Below are positions 11,156-23,040 of a DNA stretch of 64,000 nt, piece after piece. Within the stretch, counting starts at the first letter, position 1; each line of letters begins with the position of its first letter. Source of the DNA: Camellia lanceoleosa (taxonomy: Eukaryota > Streptophyta > Magnoliopsida > Ericales > Theaceae); NCBI GenBank assembly GCA_025200525.1, contig CM045762.1, positions 110,396,734 through 110,460,733 of the forward strand. The letters run 5' to 3'. The notes under the pieces were generated by a model. The model made no database searches and was not told where the DNA came from. It was given only the letters and a program-made list of their open reading frames with translations. Position numbers and translations under genes: made by a program.

Positions 11156-12605
11156 ACAGAATGATTCCAGATACACAAAGATATCATTGTTCCATAATAC
11201 ACATAGGTTCCATTTGTTCATCATGAATTCAGATAGTTAACTTGTAGATAATAGAACATCAGTATTAACAATTAACAGTAAGCAAAACGTATTGCTACAG
11301 TACTATTACTCAATAGTGCACATAGATTTTCCCATGGTTTATTACAAGTCGACATAGTTATCTTGCGGATAACAAAACATTAATTATAACTATTAACATA
11401 AGGCAAATGTGTCACTGCAATTATAGGGACAAAACAATTCACATCATAACGGACTCGGGCCCACATCTATTACTAGGACGGAAGCGACCTTAGGTCCATA
11501 TCAATGCCATTATTCAAGCATATTCATTAATTGAATCAAAGCACAATATTAATGGAGCAGGCCATTCACAAATAACAATACATAGATCATAATCATAGGA
11601 AGTAAATGAAACACATTGATACACTACTATTACTCACGGTGATGGCTCTTGGCGATAATGGGACGATGTCCTTGTCTCAACCTAGAAGTATAGTGCACAA
11701 CACATAATATGAGATTATACTCGATCCTTTACTTATTCTCTTTGATCATTCAATCAATTAGCCATGGTGGTACCAAGCTCATTATTTCTTAATAAGTTAT
11801 AATCCATGTCTCAGAAAATAGGAGAAATCGGTGGGAAATGGTTTAGGTGAAGAAATTGTACAAAATTGGTTGACGAAAATGAACATTTGTCACTAATTTG
11901 GGCATAACTATTTATGTATTTAGAATTTGGGAGTGAGACTACCACCATTGGAAACTAGACTTCTGGGGCTTGATTTTAGGCTCAAGAATCACTCAAAAGC
12001 AGTCCCGAGGCAAAAGACATGCTTATTCAAAGATGGCTAAACAGAGTTGTCACCGTCGTGTGGGAAACAGAGCAAGCGACATGCCTGGGCGTTCTTGATT
12101 CAAAAATGGGTGCAAAATTGGAACTTCTCATTTTCAAAATCAAACCTCAATTCCATGTAAATCAAAGCCCAAAACCCTTTAATACATGACAAATTTCACA
12201 TTATTAATTTGCATCAAACATCATAACCTCAAAATATTACTCAATTCCCAAGCACAAGAACACAAGAGCATAATATAGCCATAGTCGGGGTTCAAAGTTC
12301 ACATCTTCCATATCAATCCTTGATTTCATGTAATTGATGCTTTAAATAGAAGGATTCAAGATAGATGATCATACCTTAGTTCAATCTTTGCCTTCCTCTT
12401 AATTCTCCTCCATTTCCTCAAGCCTCCATGATTGATCTCCTTCTCTTTCTTCAATTCCTTCAATCCTCTTCAAACCCTCATGATTGTTGAGCTTTTCTTC
12501 AAGAATCTTGGTCTCTCTTCTCTCTTTCTCTCTCACGGTTCTCTTCTCTCTCTTTTTAGATATTTTGGGCTCCCAAAAGATAAGACCAACCACTCAAAGG
12601 CACAT

Positions 12606-12620
12606 CTATATATATAAATA
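12606..12620 (-). promoter_or_regulatory. Probable TATA box of solo LTR D (minus strand)
   Basis: An AT run (tatatatataaata on the plus strand). On the minus strand it is followed within about 60-110 bp by a GA-rich leader (12480-12560). It suggests that the solo LTR could still act as a promoter toward lower coordinates. Confidence 0.4.
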
Positions 12621-13048
12621 AACACACACACATGGCTTAACACAATAGGGAGAGCCAAACGTGGCCTTATGAATCACACGAAATCAAATTTCAATTAAAG
12701 TTCCCAGGTGACTCTAAAAATTGTGCTAATCATAAATATGTCCCATGTTCTGGTTTCTGAAGCCTCTAAAACCTTCAATTTGCTGTACCAAGTTAACCAT
12801 CCAAACGTGCATTAACGAATCAGGCAAATTAGATTTTCAATTAATTTTCCCAAATAGTTCTAAAATTTTCCATTAACACACTCATGTACTCAATTGTGAT
12901 TTCTGAACTCATAAAGGTCGGTAATTTCAATTTTAAAGCCGTGGCTCAATAGATAATTCCTCAATTTGAGCAGATATCATTAAATTAAAATGAATTAACC
13001 CAGAAGGTCATAAAGGTAATCTCTAATATGGATTTTGGGGTCGTTACA

Positions 13049-13811
13049 CGGGCAGTCTGAGCGCACCATTCAGATCTTAGAGGATATGCTTTGAGACTGT
13101 GTCCTTGACTTTAGGGGGTCATGGGAGAGGCACTTGTCCTCATTGGAGTTTGCCTATAACATTAGTTTCCAATCGAGCATTGGCATGGCACCGTTTGAGG
13201 CCTTGTATGGCTGACCGTGTAGATCTCTAGTTTGTTGGGCCGAGGTGGATGATGCACCTTTGTTTGGCCCAGAGTTGGTGTGAGAAACGACAGAGAAAGT
13301 GGCACTTATCCGTAAGAGGCTTGTTACAGCCCAGAGTCGCCAAAAGAGTTATGCCGACCGTAGGAGGAGGCCTTTGGCATTTGAGGTGGGTGATCATGTC
13401 TTTTTGAAAATGTCACCTAGGCGCGGTTTGATGAGGTTTGGGAAGAGTGGGAAATTGTCCCCTCGGTTTATTGGCTCTTTTGAGATCCTTGAGCGGATTT
13501 GGGAGGTTGCATACTGTTTAGCATTACCATCACAGTTGTCCGGAGTGCATAACGTGTTTCATGTTAGTATGCTTCAGAAATACAAGCTGGATCCATCTCG
13601 TGTATTGGATTGGACCGACTTAGAGGTTGATGAGGATGCCTCGTATGAGGAGAGACCGGTGCGGGTCTTGGATAGACGGGATCAAGTCTTGCGAGGCAAG
13701 ACCATTCCCTTGGTCAAGATATTGTGGAAACATCACGGGGTTGAGGAAGCCACTTGGGAACATGAATTGGAACTCCGAGAAAAATATCCGGACTTATTTA
13801 TGGATGTTTGA
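13049..13811 (+). pseudogene. Integrase C-terminal half with chromodomain, element B2
   Basis: Continues the frame broken at 10317: GQSERTIQILEDML, then FAYNISFQSSIGMAPFEALYG and the C-terminal domain with GKLSPRFIGSFEIL and LSGVHNVFHVSML. From about residue 115 of the open part (13299-13811) there is a chromodomain with SYEERPVRVLDRRDQVLR and VKILWKHHGVEEATWE. Stops near 13094, 13211 and 13281 break the first part. The chromodomain is better kept than that of element A and is closely related to it. Confidence 0.88.
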
Positions 13812-14213
13812 GCTTATATTGAGGATTTTGTTTTGTTGGCAAACTCTAAGAACATTGTATATGTTTTGGATTATGAAAATATTAAAATTGTTGAATATGT
13901 TTCAAAGAAATGAGTTTAATTTAACATTGTATATGTTCAATGTGTTGTAGAAATGAAAATATGTTTTTAACATTGCATATGCTATGGAATTGTAGAGTAT
14001 GTGTATTGAAACTGGTTGACATTCAAAAGGATGCATGTTGATAATGCATATTAAGTTATATTTGTAAAGTGGTTTTCTTGGGAAAAGATGGCACGATCGG
14101 TAATGGATCATCTTGATAATGGTCGTATTGTAATCATGTTGAGAATTGAAAAGATCATAATTTTGAAACTTATATATCTAATTTCGGGGACGAAATTCTT
14201 TAAGGGGAGAAGG
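13812..14213 (+). other. 3' tail of B2 with polypurine tract
   Basis: Non-coding, AT-rich, with repeated cattgtatatg-like words. It ends with the atttcggggacgaaattcttt block that precedes the polypurine tract in many chromoviruses, then the purine run aaggggagaagg at about 14202-14213. Confidence 0.7.
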
Positions 14214-16332
14214 TTATAGCGATTTTGGTTTTCCTCCATTATTTATTCTATTCCAGACTTGGGTTATGTCTTGGTTGTTGTTGTCTATATCTTGTTTCCG
14301 TCCTTTAAACCCCTTCTATTAGAGTTTTGGGACGTGTTGGGTGAGTTTGGTACAAGTTGGATGTGAGTTGGAACAAATGGTTGCTGTCCAGATTTTGGCT
14401 TCTTCACTCGAGCAAGGCTTTTGTCGCTCGAGCGAGCCTTGAATCGTAGCTTCTTTGCTCAAGCTAGGGTTCCTGCGCTCGAGGGAGATTTGTTTGGTGT
14501 GTCTCTTTGCTCGAGTGAGAACTCTTGCGCTCGAGCGTGCGTCTACGTCTCTTTTTGACTTGAAGGTTGTGCTTCTTCGCTCGAGTGAGGACTCCTGCGC
14601 TCGAGCGTGCTTCTGGGTTACAGACCTAAAGCTTCGCATTGTTCGCTCGAGCGACGCTTCTTACGCTCAAGCGAAGTCCTTTTGTGTCTGGTCGTTCGAG
14701 CGAGCCTTGAATATATCAGTTGGCAGCAGCGGGTTTTATATCACCTTTTCATCATCTTTTTCATCCGAACCCTAGATCTGACACACTCTCTCTCTCTACA
14801 CACTCCTTCTCTCTACAAATACTCCATGTTCTAGGAGTTCTCTACCCTAACCCCTTTGTAAGAAAGCTAGAGTATTGTGTGGGCTTCATTTTAATCCGAA
14901 AAGTCTTGGATTTAGAGCACTTTCAAGTTTCTTCAGCTTCTCCTTTAGGCTCCTAACTTTGAGGTAGGGATACACTACTCTTTCTTATGGGTTTTAACAT
15001 AAATATTAGTTATTTTGTATAAATGAAGGAATTTGGTAATTTTGGGATGTTAAGGTTTGTAGTTTGAAATATTTAAAAGAGGGGTTTTTAATTTTAGACT
15101 CTATATGTGTATGTGGGCCTTAAAATAGGGTAATTGGTGTATAGTTGTTGAAATGGGATGGTTTGGACCTTTGGATCATTGTGGAATTTGAGAAAAATGC
15201 CCTAATTTGGAATTAAATAACTATTTTATATAAATAGTAAATTCACTGTGGAATTATGGAATTGGGAAGGATTGTGAATTGATGGTGTGGTTGGATTGAA
15301 CAATCACCCACCTATGGTAAAGTTAATAATTTATCTGTTTGGTAAATTTATTATTTGTTTAGAAATAACTGTTTTGGGCTATCGGTTGAGGATAGTCTTG
15401 ATTGTTGTAGACACTACATGATGATTAGGTAAATTGAAACTAATCAATTGAATTATGTCATTGATTATGACGGTTGGATTAACACATTGAATATGTGTTT
15501 TAATTGATCATTGTATATGATTAAATGTTTAAATACATTGCATATGTGTTTTGCTTGGGAGGAGAAAGGGGATGTACTCCATGGTTTGGGAGGAGATAGG
15601 AGATGTACTCCATGATTTGGGAGGAGATATGGGATGGACTCCATTGATAATTAAGTTGGCTGTAGTGTCCAGGGTGAAAGTCTCGAAACCTTATATGCAT
15701 TTGAATGATATTGATGAATTAAAGTATTGATAATATGAGTTGTAGTCTCATTTTAATTTGTTGATGAATTGAAGTGTCTTTATGAGTTGTAGTCTCATTT
15801 GAATTACTTGGATAAACGAACCATGTCAATAAGGTGAATTGGAAATAGAGATGAAACCTGATTGAAAGATGAATATCAATGTTGATGGATTTTAGAAATG
15901 GTGTAAACCGATGTGCATGTGTTGAACATTTATCAAATGCTAATGTTTTAGTTAATTCTTATATCTGGTTTAGCATATCTCTACTAGGCTTTTGCTCACC
16001 CTACTTGGGATACCATTTTCAGGTACAAGTGGCATGCCGCCTTCAAGGTCTTAGCTTGGGTGGTTTTGAGGCTGAAGTCACTTTTGCTGTTCTATTTATG
16101 TTTATATGTTTTATTTCCAAGACGAGGGCTTTAATTGTAAAGGGCTTCTAACCCGCTTTTGTTATGTCCAAATGTTGGCTTGGAAAGTTAGAATCTCGTA
16201 GGGCATTTACTTTTGTTGTCAACATGTAATACTTTTTGTAATGAACACTGTGATGAAAGAATATATTTTATTCTCCTATGTCTATGGATAGTATGAATGA
16301 TTGATTTATGTATATATTTTGGGGGCGTTACA
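14214..16332 (+). repeat. 3' LTR of element B2
   Basis: Colinear with LTR B': start ttatagcgat, palindrome cluster, CT-rich leader at about 14780-14815, three copies of a gggaggagata-type block near 15550-15640, and end GGGGGCGTTACA. It is slightly shorter than LTR B'. Confidence 0.85.
14404..14706 (+). repeat. CGCTCGAGCG palindrome cluster in the B2 3' LTR
   Basis: About ten copies of gctcgagcg and variants, many as pairs of the form cgctcgagcgagg ... tgcgctcgagcg. Confidence 0.8.
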
Positions 16333-18060
16333 ATAGTTGTTCAGAACCCACTGAATGCTCCAGCTATGCTTACTTGTTGCCGTCCTATATCTTCTTAGAC
16401 CTAACCCTCCTATTTGGATCTCTTTTTCTCCTTTAGCTCTAGCTCAATAATCTTGTTCAAAACATCATCTTCTGTCCCATTGAAATTGATGCCAAGAGAT
16501 TTTCCTAATTGTATAGTGGCTTTAGCTTCATTGAGCATAATATTGTTCAGACTAGTAACACCCTCAGATAGATCTGAGCATTAGCCCTTGTTGCTATTGG
16601 TCTGAAGATGACAGACTTAGAAGTGTGCTTGCTGACTATTGCTGGTTTATGCCCATGAAATCTAGCAAAACTGGTGAACCCCTCTAGCTGAACCTTCTTC
16701 TTTCTTTTTTTTTTCTTCTCATTCCATAGGAGTTTTAGGGCAGGAGAAGGTTTCCTACCTAAGCCTGAATGATTTAGGCTCAGAAATCCCTTCCCATTTA
16801 AATTCATACTAAGTGCTTTGGCCAAATCCACTTCAATATTGATATCAAGCCCAATTCCATCTCTAGATCCACTGAAGCTTCTAAGAAAACTAGGTGCAAA
16901 GACTTGCTTAACATTAAATTTTGCTCTGTGCACTGACTCCTCTAACATGGTCTCTTTTACAACTGTGTTTACCTCCTCTTCCAAATGGCAATTAGTAGGC
17001 CCTATCCTCTGTTCTACCTCCTTGGTACATACTTCCTCTTCTCTGTTGAAACCTCCATCCCACTTTGACTCCTCAACAACTTGTTTACCTCCATCACACT
17101 TTTTACCTCCTCCTTGTAACACTTCTCTGGAATTGATCCTTCCACAACACTACCATAGATTTTGTTGTAGCTGCGCTCTTCCAAGCCATGGTGCTTCTTG
17201 CCACTAAATTCTGCTAAATGATCTTCACACACAAGAATGGGATGTAGTTTACCCTTGCACTCAAAAAATAAATTTTTGTTAATAATCTCCATATAAGATG
17301 TAGCCACTCTGATTCTGGTATGGGAGAAGGACTTTGGTTGACAAATATCTCGATCCAAGCTAAGAACAGTACCCCACATGCTTCTAATGTTGTTGAGTGT
17401 GCCCATATTCCAGAGATTTAAGGATATGCCAAAACACCTCAACCACACACTTCTCTCTTAGTCAATTTAATAGTAGAGTATTCATGATAAGCGACTATTG
17501 CACTACCAGAAAGCCATCTATGACCAACTTCATTGGCTTTTATGGTCAAACTTGGTTTCCCAGCAACAATGGGTGTGTCCCTTTTTAATACTTCACCAAA
17601 TGATCTTAGGCCTGTATAAGGAACTTCACGCCTGTTTCTATTAGTTTGAGGAGGTCTTCTGATGGTATGGGGTTCTCTCATGCTTTGTTCATCTCTGTTG
17701 CTCCTGTCATTGGTAGCTTTTTTAACTTCTAGCACCCTTTCATCTACCAACAGACCATTCGCTTTTTGAATGGCATTGTCTGCTGCTACAGGACAATCAA
17801 ATCTCACAAATCCAAATCTTAAGTTGTCATTGTCTTTTTTTGAAGGGTATAAAGACATTCTTTACTATGCCAAATTGTGTGAAAAGTTTGAACATAGTTT
17901 TAGCATACATAGCTGTAGGTAAATTATCCACAAATACAGTGAACAGTCCATGCTTAGCTTCCTTGCCTTGAGCTCCACCTCCTACCCGCCGCCTTACTAC
18001 CGGAATCCAACCTCCATTTCCTCTTTGTGCCATTACATTTTCACTGAGGCGTTTTATCAA
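16333..18060 (-). pseudogene. Plant L1-type LINE, ORF1 remnant with an RRM domain
   Basis: Reading on the minus strand from about 18030 (MAQRGNGGWIPV), the protein starts with an RNA recognition motif. RNP2 is FVDNLP and RNP1 is RFGFVRF, with MFKLFTQFGIVKNVFIP between them. A long basic linker follows, then a segment with VWLRCFGISLNLWN and WGTVLSLDRDI, typical of plant LINE ORF1 proteins that bind the element RNA. At least three frameshifts break it, one in an A run near 17838-17845. Downstream parts (rest of ORF1, the endonuclease and reverse transcriptase ORF2) are absent; the remnant ends at the B2 LTR. RRM-type ORF1 proteins are known for some plant LINEs. Confidence 0.75.
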
Positions 18061-18558
18061 ACAGATGCAGTGCGAAAACTTTTAACTGGGAAAATCAGGA
18101 CCATCTCCCACTCTTAGCTTCCCCAAAATCACAAAACCCAATTAAAATTAGAAAGGTCAGAAAGGATGCTAAAGGCCTTACTCAAATGTTAATGGATGGT
18201 AGAGTTGAAAGTCTGATCAGTCGTCACTAACGATGGTAGCCATTTGTTTCCAAGCAATTGGTTTTCTTATCGACTTTTCTTAGATGATGATTGTTTTCTA
18301 GGTAGGAGTTCCACTGAAGATAGCGAAACAAATCGGCGAGTGGAGGCTATTTGAGAAGAAATGATCGACGATGACTGGTAGGGCTAGTGACGGTGACAAT
18401 AATCGGCAACACTAGCTATAGTAGTGGCGATCGACAAGGTTTTATGGAGGGGTGATGATGATGATGATTTTTTCAAGCACTGTTGTTAAGGAATTAAACA
18501 CCTTTTTCTTCCCCATATCCTTTACCCATTATCATTTACTTCTTTTGGTCTAAGTTTG

Positions 18559-18560
<2 letters not shown>
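18061..18560. other. Probable 5' leader of the LINE remnant
   Basis: Upstream of ORF1 on the minus strand. No coding sequence is recognisable. The actual 5' end of the LINE is not marked by anything visible. Confidence 0.35.

Positions 18561-18602
<42 letters not shown>
18561..18602 (+). repeat. (TC)21 microsatellite
   Basis: An uninterrupted run of 21 TC dinucleotides (GA on the other strand). Likely to vary in length between individuals. Confidence 0.98.
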
Positions 18603-18606
<4 letters not shown>

Positions 18607-19269
18607 GAATCCACTCCTAACCTCTCTTTCTCTCACTTCTCACTGATCTTCTTTCCTAAAACAAGAATTGTTAAAACTTTCCAGTCATTCGCACACGATA
18701 CTAGGTATGTTTAACAACCAATTAGTCTTAAAGCATTAAAAACTAAAAGAAAAAATATTGTTATTTCTTACCTCAACATTCTTGTTCATGTGCACCATAA
18801 AAGGTTGAATGTTATGGATCAAGTCTAGTGTCCTGCAATAGAGGCTCTATTTAGTTGGTTCGTTTTCCATCACCAGTTGGCTATCTGTTTGAATGGTTGT
18901 TGTTTGTTGCTTGGAAGTATTTGTTGGGTGGAGTTGCTCATTGGTTTGTCACTGCTCACTAGTTTGTTGCTGCTGCAAAGATCTCTTGCTGCTGCTGCTG
19001 CTACTGATGTTTTGTTATTTTTGTCGATGTAGGATTACTTTGCTGATTGTATAGCTGTTATGTTTTTCCTTGGGTATTTTTGATTGATTTCTCACCAATC
19101 TTGGTTCAAGTGCTACCATATGATTATGGTTCCTTTGCGGTGCCAACCTAGTTGGGATTGTTGAGGATAGTTATGATGCTTTTTGCATTTCCCTGCTTTG
19201 TTGATGTAATTTTTGCATGTATTGTGCTTTTTCATCAATAAAACTTTTGTTTTGCTGATCAAAAAAATT
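18603..19269 (+). mobile_element. Candidate 5'-truncated LINE tail on the plus strand
   Basis: T- and G-rich sequence with repeated ttgctgctgctg words ends in caataaaactttt, then gctgatcaaaaaaa at about 19253-19267. Plant L1-type LINEs often end with this kind of TG-rich 3' untranslated region, an AATAAA-like signal and a short A tail. No coding sequence of ORF2 was seen and no target-site duplication was established, so the call is tentative. Confidence 0.4.
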
Positions 19270-20301
19270 GAAGCAGTTGATGAAGTTGACCAGCCCAATG
19301 TCAAAAGACAAGAGATTGATGCCAAAGCCTTACATATATTCCAAAACTTGTGTAGATAGATAGATGGATACAACCAAAAGGAAATGGTACCACCTCTACT
19401 TCCAATCAAGCAATGAAAGACTCCTTTGGAAGAAAGTTTCAACACACACAAAGACGTACTTCCCAGCACCAACAATACTATAACACCAAACTTTTCTCTC
19501 CTTTGTCTAATATCCCACAAGCCTTAATCCTCTCTCTATATTTTTCATATTCACCAATTCAAGAAAAGTCTTGGCGCAATGGTAAAGCTATTTCATTGCG
19601 ATTTGAGCTTCAAATTGATCCAATTTCAAATGACCATTTAAATCATAAGCAGAATACTCATAAATTTCAACACAGTCCCTAAAGTATAAATTTTGTGTCA
19701 TTAGTCCTTAAAGTTTCAATTTTATCCCTCAATATTGTAAGGTTGCGTTTAATCTTTTTCATCAATATTTGTCGGGCTAAATTGACAAAATAAAAAATTT
19801 TGGAACCAAAACAACATAGAACCCATATCTTAGGAACCATATGTGTATTTTATTATCATTATGTTAGTTCATTTGAAATATGACCAAATTGATTCAAATG
19901 AAAATTTTAATAACAAAATTGACAGAATTAAAATATAAAAGACCAAAGTGACAAGACACACATACTTCTAATGACCACAAATGTACTTTATCCTATTTTT
20001 ATACTTTGCAATTATTTTACGAATGTTGTGGTAGAATACATACATACACACATTTCTAAGGGTCCAAACATTTGTAACTTTCATTATAAAATATCTTAAT
20101 TTTTTTCATATTTAGAATGTAATTATATGAAGACTCAAATTTACCAAGTGTTTGCAATTTAATAATGCTATTGAATTTTAATGTTGTCAAAATCACGAGG
20201 ATTCAATGCTTTATATTGCAAAGAGATGGAACTCACAAGATACTCTTATTAATAATGACAGGCTAAACAATTCTATTGTTGTTGGAACAGTGCCAATTAT
20301 T
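19270..20301. other. Gene-free sequence between the LINE remnants and the copia element
   Basis: AT-rich. The left part has no recognisable content. The right part should be the original 3' flank of polygalacturonase copy 1, because the copia element at 20307-55621 is a clean insertion between 20306 and 55622. Open frames here look accidental. Confidence 0.6.
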
Positions 20302-20306
20302 ACAAC

Positions 20307-21180
20307 TGTTAGGTACCTTAGTCTTGTCAATCATGTGGACAAACATGTTTTTATCGAGTTGTAATTTCCTAAGTTTGTTGTCTTGCTCGCTCGAGCGAAG
20401 GAGTTCTCACTCGAGCAAACGTTGCTTCTGTATAAAACCTGAGAAGGATGATTGTACGCTCGAGCGCAGGTAGTGTGGCTTGAGTGAAGCCAGTTATGGA
20501 AAACATGCATATTTGGTTCTTCGCTTGAGTGAGAGAGTCTTCACTCAAGCGAGCTTTGCTGCCCTTATTTTCTATAAGTACTTGTTTTAGTCCAAAACTA
20601 GGATTACATTTTTCAGATCCACTTTAAGGTTTTTAGGTTTTTCTTTTGGGGTTGTTTACTAGTTTTCCTTGATGATTTAATTGAGTATTAAACTCATGAT
20701 TTGATAAGCACACATCAAGGAAGTTGATTGTTCATATTTAAGAGTGTTCTTCTTCGGTGGAATCTGGAGATTCAAGCTTGGAGTATCAAAGGAGTATGAT
20801 ATTGTGCGTGGTCGTTGATTCAACAATAGAAGTTGTGGATTCAACTTCCATCTAATCAATTCTGAGACGAAGGTTGTGGTGAAAGATATACACAAGATTT
20901 GAAGACAAATTGGAAGCATTTTGGGTAATTTGTTTGTTATCTTTGTAATATTTCTTTCTTCAGTAGTGGATTGATTAGTGGCATTTCGCCCGTAGTTTTT
21001 TTTATCACAATTGAAGGTGCTTCAATTGTGATTTTTCCACGTAAAAATCATGTGTGTCGATTTATTGTTTTTCGAAAACAACAATCCAAATCACTTTCGT
21101 TAGTGCATGATGATTTATATTGTGATTGGGAATTGGAATAATTAAACCTTGATCTAATCACGAATCACTTAGGTTTTTCA
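20307..21180 (+). repeat. 5' LTR of the copia element (874 bp)
   Basis: Starts TGTTAGGTACC and ends AGGTTTTTCA. Contains a cluster of CTCGAGCG palindromes at 20385-20560 and TATA-like sequences at 20431-20437 (tataaaa) and about 20571. Compared with the 3' LTR it has an extra block of about 20 bp within the palindrome cluster. Confidence 0.93.
20385..20560 (+). repeat. CTCGAGCG palindrome cluster in the copia 5' LTR
   Basis: About six copies or one-base variants (cgctcgagcgaagg, cactcgagc, acgctcgagcgcagg, gcttgagtg, actcaagcg). They surround the TATA-like sequence at 20431. The same word fills the LTRs of the unrelated gypsy family B. Confidence 0.8.
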
Positions 21181-21182
21181 AT

Positions 21183-21194
21183 TGGTATCAGAGC
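21183..21194 (+). other. Primer-binding site (initiator Met-tRNA) of the copia element
   Basis: tggtatcagagc, two bases after the LTR end, is the classic plant copia primer-binding site complementary to the 3' end of tRNA-iMet. Confidence 0.95.
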
Positions 21195-21252
21195 GGGTTA
21201 CTCTTTGTTTTTATCAAAACTATAAGAGTGTGATTTTTGTGTGATTGGTGAT

Positions 21253-22340
21253 ATGGATTCAATTCATGAAGGTAACTCGACCCATAGACCTTCGTTACTT
21301 GATGGGACAAACTATTCTTATTGGAAAGCTGGTATGAGAGCATTTTTAAAATCTATCGTTAAGAAAGTTTGGTACTGTGTGATCTATGGGTGGAGTGAAC
21401 ATATTGTCACCATTGATGGTGTTGATATTCCCAAACCCCTTGATAAATGGGATGCATTCAATTATCCAAACTCGAGTTGGAATAGTAAGGCTCTCAATTC
21501 CCTTTTGTGCTCCATCACACCTGAAGAGTTTCGTCGTATATGCACGTGTGAGGTAGCAAAAGAGGCCTGGGACATTCTTGAAACGATTCATGAGGTTACT
21601 ACTTTTGTTAAAAGGTCAAAACTTCAACGTCTCACCTTTGCCTTTGAAACCCTTTTTATGCGTGATGATGAGACGTTTGATGATTTCTATGCGAAACTTA
21701 GTGACATCGTGAATTCGTGTTTCACACTCGGTGAAAAAATCCCTAAAGCTAAGGTTGTTGGAAAAATTTTGAGGTCTTTACTCGAGAGGTTCCAATCAAA
21801 AGTGACAGCTATTGAGGAGGCTCAGAATGTTGATACCCTCAAGCTTTGATTAGTTGGTTGGAAACTTGCAGACTTATGAAGCCCACTAGATTTGTAAGAA
21901 AAAACAAAAAGATAGTGTGACTTTCACTAGTGCTCATGAGACTGCTAAAACTCCTGAGACTAAATTTGATCTAGAGTCCAAGATGATGGCTATGTTTACT
22001 AAACAGTTCAAAAAAAATTTAAAGAAAAAGAAGCCTAATTTTAGAGACCCTATTTCAAAAGACAAGAGTAATGATAAACCCAAAACTTTTCCACCAAAAC
22101 TTGCTCCAAAAACTAAAAAGAAGATAATAAAAGGGCAAGGGGTCAAGTGTTATGAATGTCAAGGGTTTGGACATATTGCTCTTGAATGTCCATCGAAAAA
22201 GAATTGGAAGAAAGTCTATACAGTGACTTGGGATGATGAAAGCAAGTCGGAGCAAGAGCCCGAAGAAACTGAATCCGGTGAAGACGGGGATAGTGCTTTC
22301 ATGGCATTCTACTCCACTTTCACTCAACCTCTTCCGAAGC
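21253..22340 (+). pseudogene. Copia gag (UBN2-type capsid plus CCHC knuckle)
   Basis: The product packages the element RNA in virus-like particles. Residues near the start carry RPSLLDGTNYSYWKAGMRAF, then CEVAKEAWDILETIHE and LGEKIPKAKVVGKILRSL, the signature blocks of copia gag. A CCHC zinc knuckle (CYECQGFGHIALEC) lies at about 22148-22190, followed by an acidic stretch rich in Glu and Ser. A stop at 21847-21849 and a frame change before 21917 break it. I chose the ATG at 21253 (MDSIHEG) over the earlier one at 21241 because gag proteins of this group start close to the LLDGTNY block. Confidence 0.88.
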
Positions 22341-22465
22341 TAATGGAATTTGCTCGTGGTCAAAATCTACACCATGCTCCCATCTTTGATGGGAGTAATT
22401 ACTTGTATTAGAAGATCAAAATGAGGATGTTTCTAAGAGCTTTCGACCCAGAAGGCTGGCAAGCC
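22341..22465 (+). pseudogene. Second gag N-terminus-like piece inside the gag-pol linker
   Basis: Directly after the knuckle and acidic stretch the frame reads APIFDGSNYLY, a TAG stop, KIKMRMFLRAFDPEGW. This is the start motif of a copia gag protein of a different family, in the wrong place. It is about 120 bp long. After it the linker coiled-coil resumes in another frame. It may derive from template switching or from a domain-like insertion; this is inference. Confidence 0.6.
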
Positions 22466-22466
22466 A

Positions 22467-22910
22467 TTGAAGAGGATGTTGGCTCAGAATGTCCCATGCA
22501 TCTTTGAAGAGAAGATTGCAAGCCTTGAAATGTCACAAGCTACATTGGAAGAGATGGTTTCTCATAAAGATGAAGAACTCAGAATTGCTAGAGCCACAAT
22601 TGCCATGTGGAACAAAGGTTCCAAATCATTAGAAGACATTCTTGGGTATCAACAAATGGGTTGTGACAAAAGTGGGCTAGGCTATGGTAATTCGACAGCT
22701 CACAAGGGACAGGCCTCTACATCTCATGACCTGAAAACTCAAGCAAAGGGAAAGCTGAAGGTGCACCAGGTGATCCCTCTCTTCATCTACCTAACCGGGG
22801 TAAGATCAACAAAAGGGAGGTAAAACTTGTTTTTATTTGTCATCATTATGGTAGGTATGGCCACATTCGTCCTTATTGCTTTGAATTGTTTGGTAAGGTG
22901 TCTCAAAAGG
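22467..22910 (+). pseudogene. Gag C-terminal coiled-coil linker and second CCHC knuckle
   Basis: Predicted coiled coil (SLEMSQATLEEMVSHKDEEL and the following residues) and KSLEDILGYQQMG, as in gag of SIRE-type elements. After a frame change a second CCHC knuckle reads CHHYGRYGHIRPYC near 22837-22880; its second cysteine is Tyr. Two knuckles flanking a coiled-coil linker are usual in this lineage. Confidence 0.7.
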
Positions 22911-23040
22911 GTAGAAATTCTAATACTTTTTGGGTTAGGAGACAACCTTACATGACTAGGCGGAACACCAAGATACTTGAGGGTGTTCACAACACTAAGA
23001 CATTTACCATGACCGCTAGTCCTGATTTTTTTAAGACCAA

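Larger units (their letters stand above)
10323..13048 (-). mobile_element. Solo LTR (family D, 2726 bp) inserted in the B2 integrase
   Basis: Ends are TGTCACGAC and GTCGTTACA, imperfect inverted termini. It interrupts the PQTDGQSERT codons and is flanked by 5-bp duplications cgagc (10318-10322) and cgggc (13049-13053), which differ by one G-to-A change. No internal retroviral sequence is present, so it is a solo LTR left by recombination between two LTRs. The minus orientation is inferred from a TATA-like run and a following GA-rich leader that read correctly only on that strand. Confidence 0.88.
8965..16332 (+). mobile_element. Element B2: internally deleted chromovirus of family B
   Basis: Both ends are family B LTR sequence in the same orientation. 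The left LTR is truncated and runs at about 9832 straight into integrase, so gag, protease, reverse transcriptase and RNase H are missing. The integrase is split by a solo LTR. The 3' LTR is nearly full length. The sequence after it (atagt) begins a LINE remnant. This is a dead, non-autonomous derivative. Confidence 0.8.

Noticed and set aside
19113..19520. 135-codon minus-strand open frame
   Set aside because: It overlaps the probable LINE tail and shows no known motif; composition is that of random AT-rich DNA.
19565..19640. tRNA-derived SINE (tggcgcaatggtaa resembles a pol III A box)
   Set aside because: A matching B box is only weakly present, and no A-rich tail or target duplication was found.
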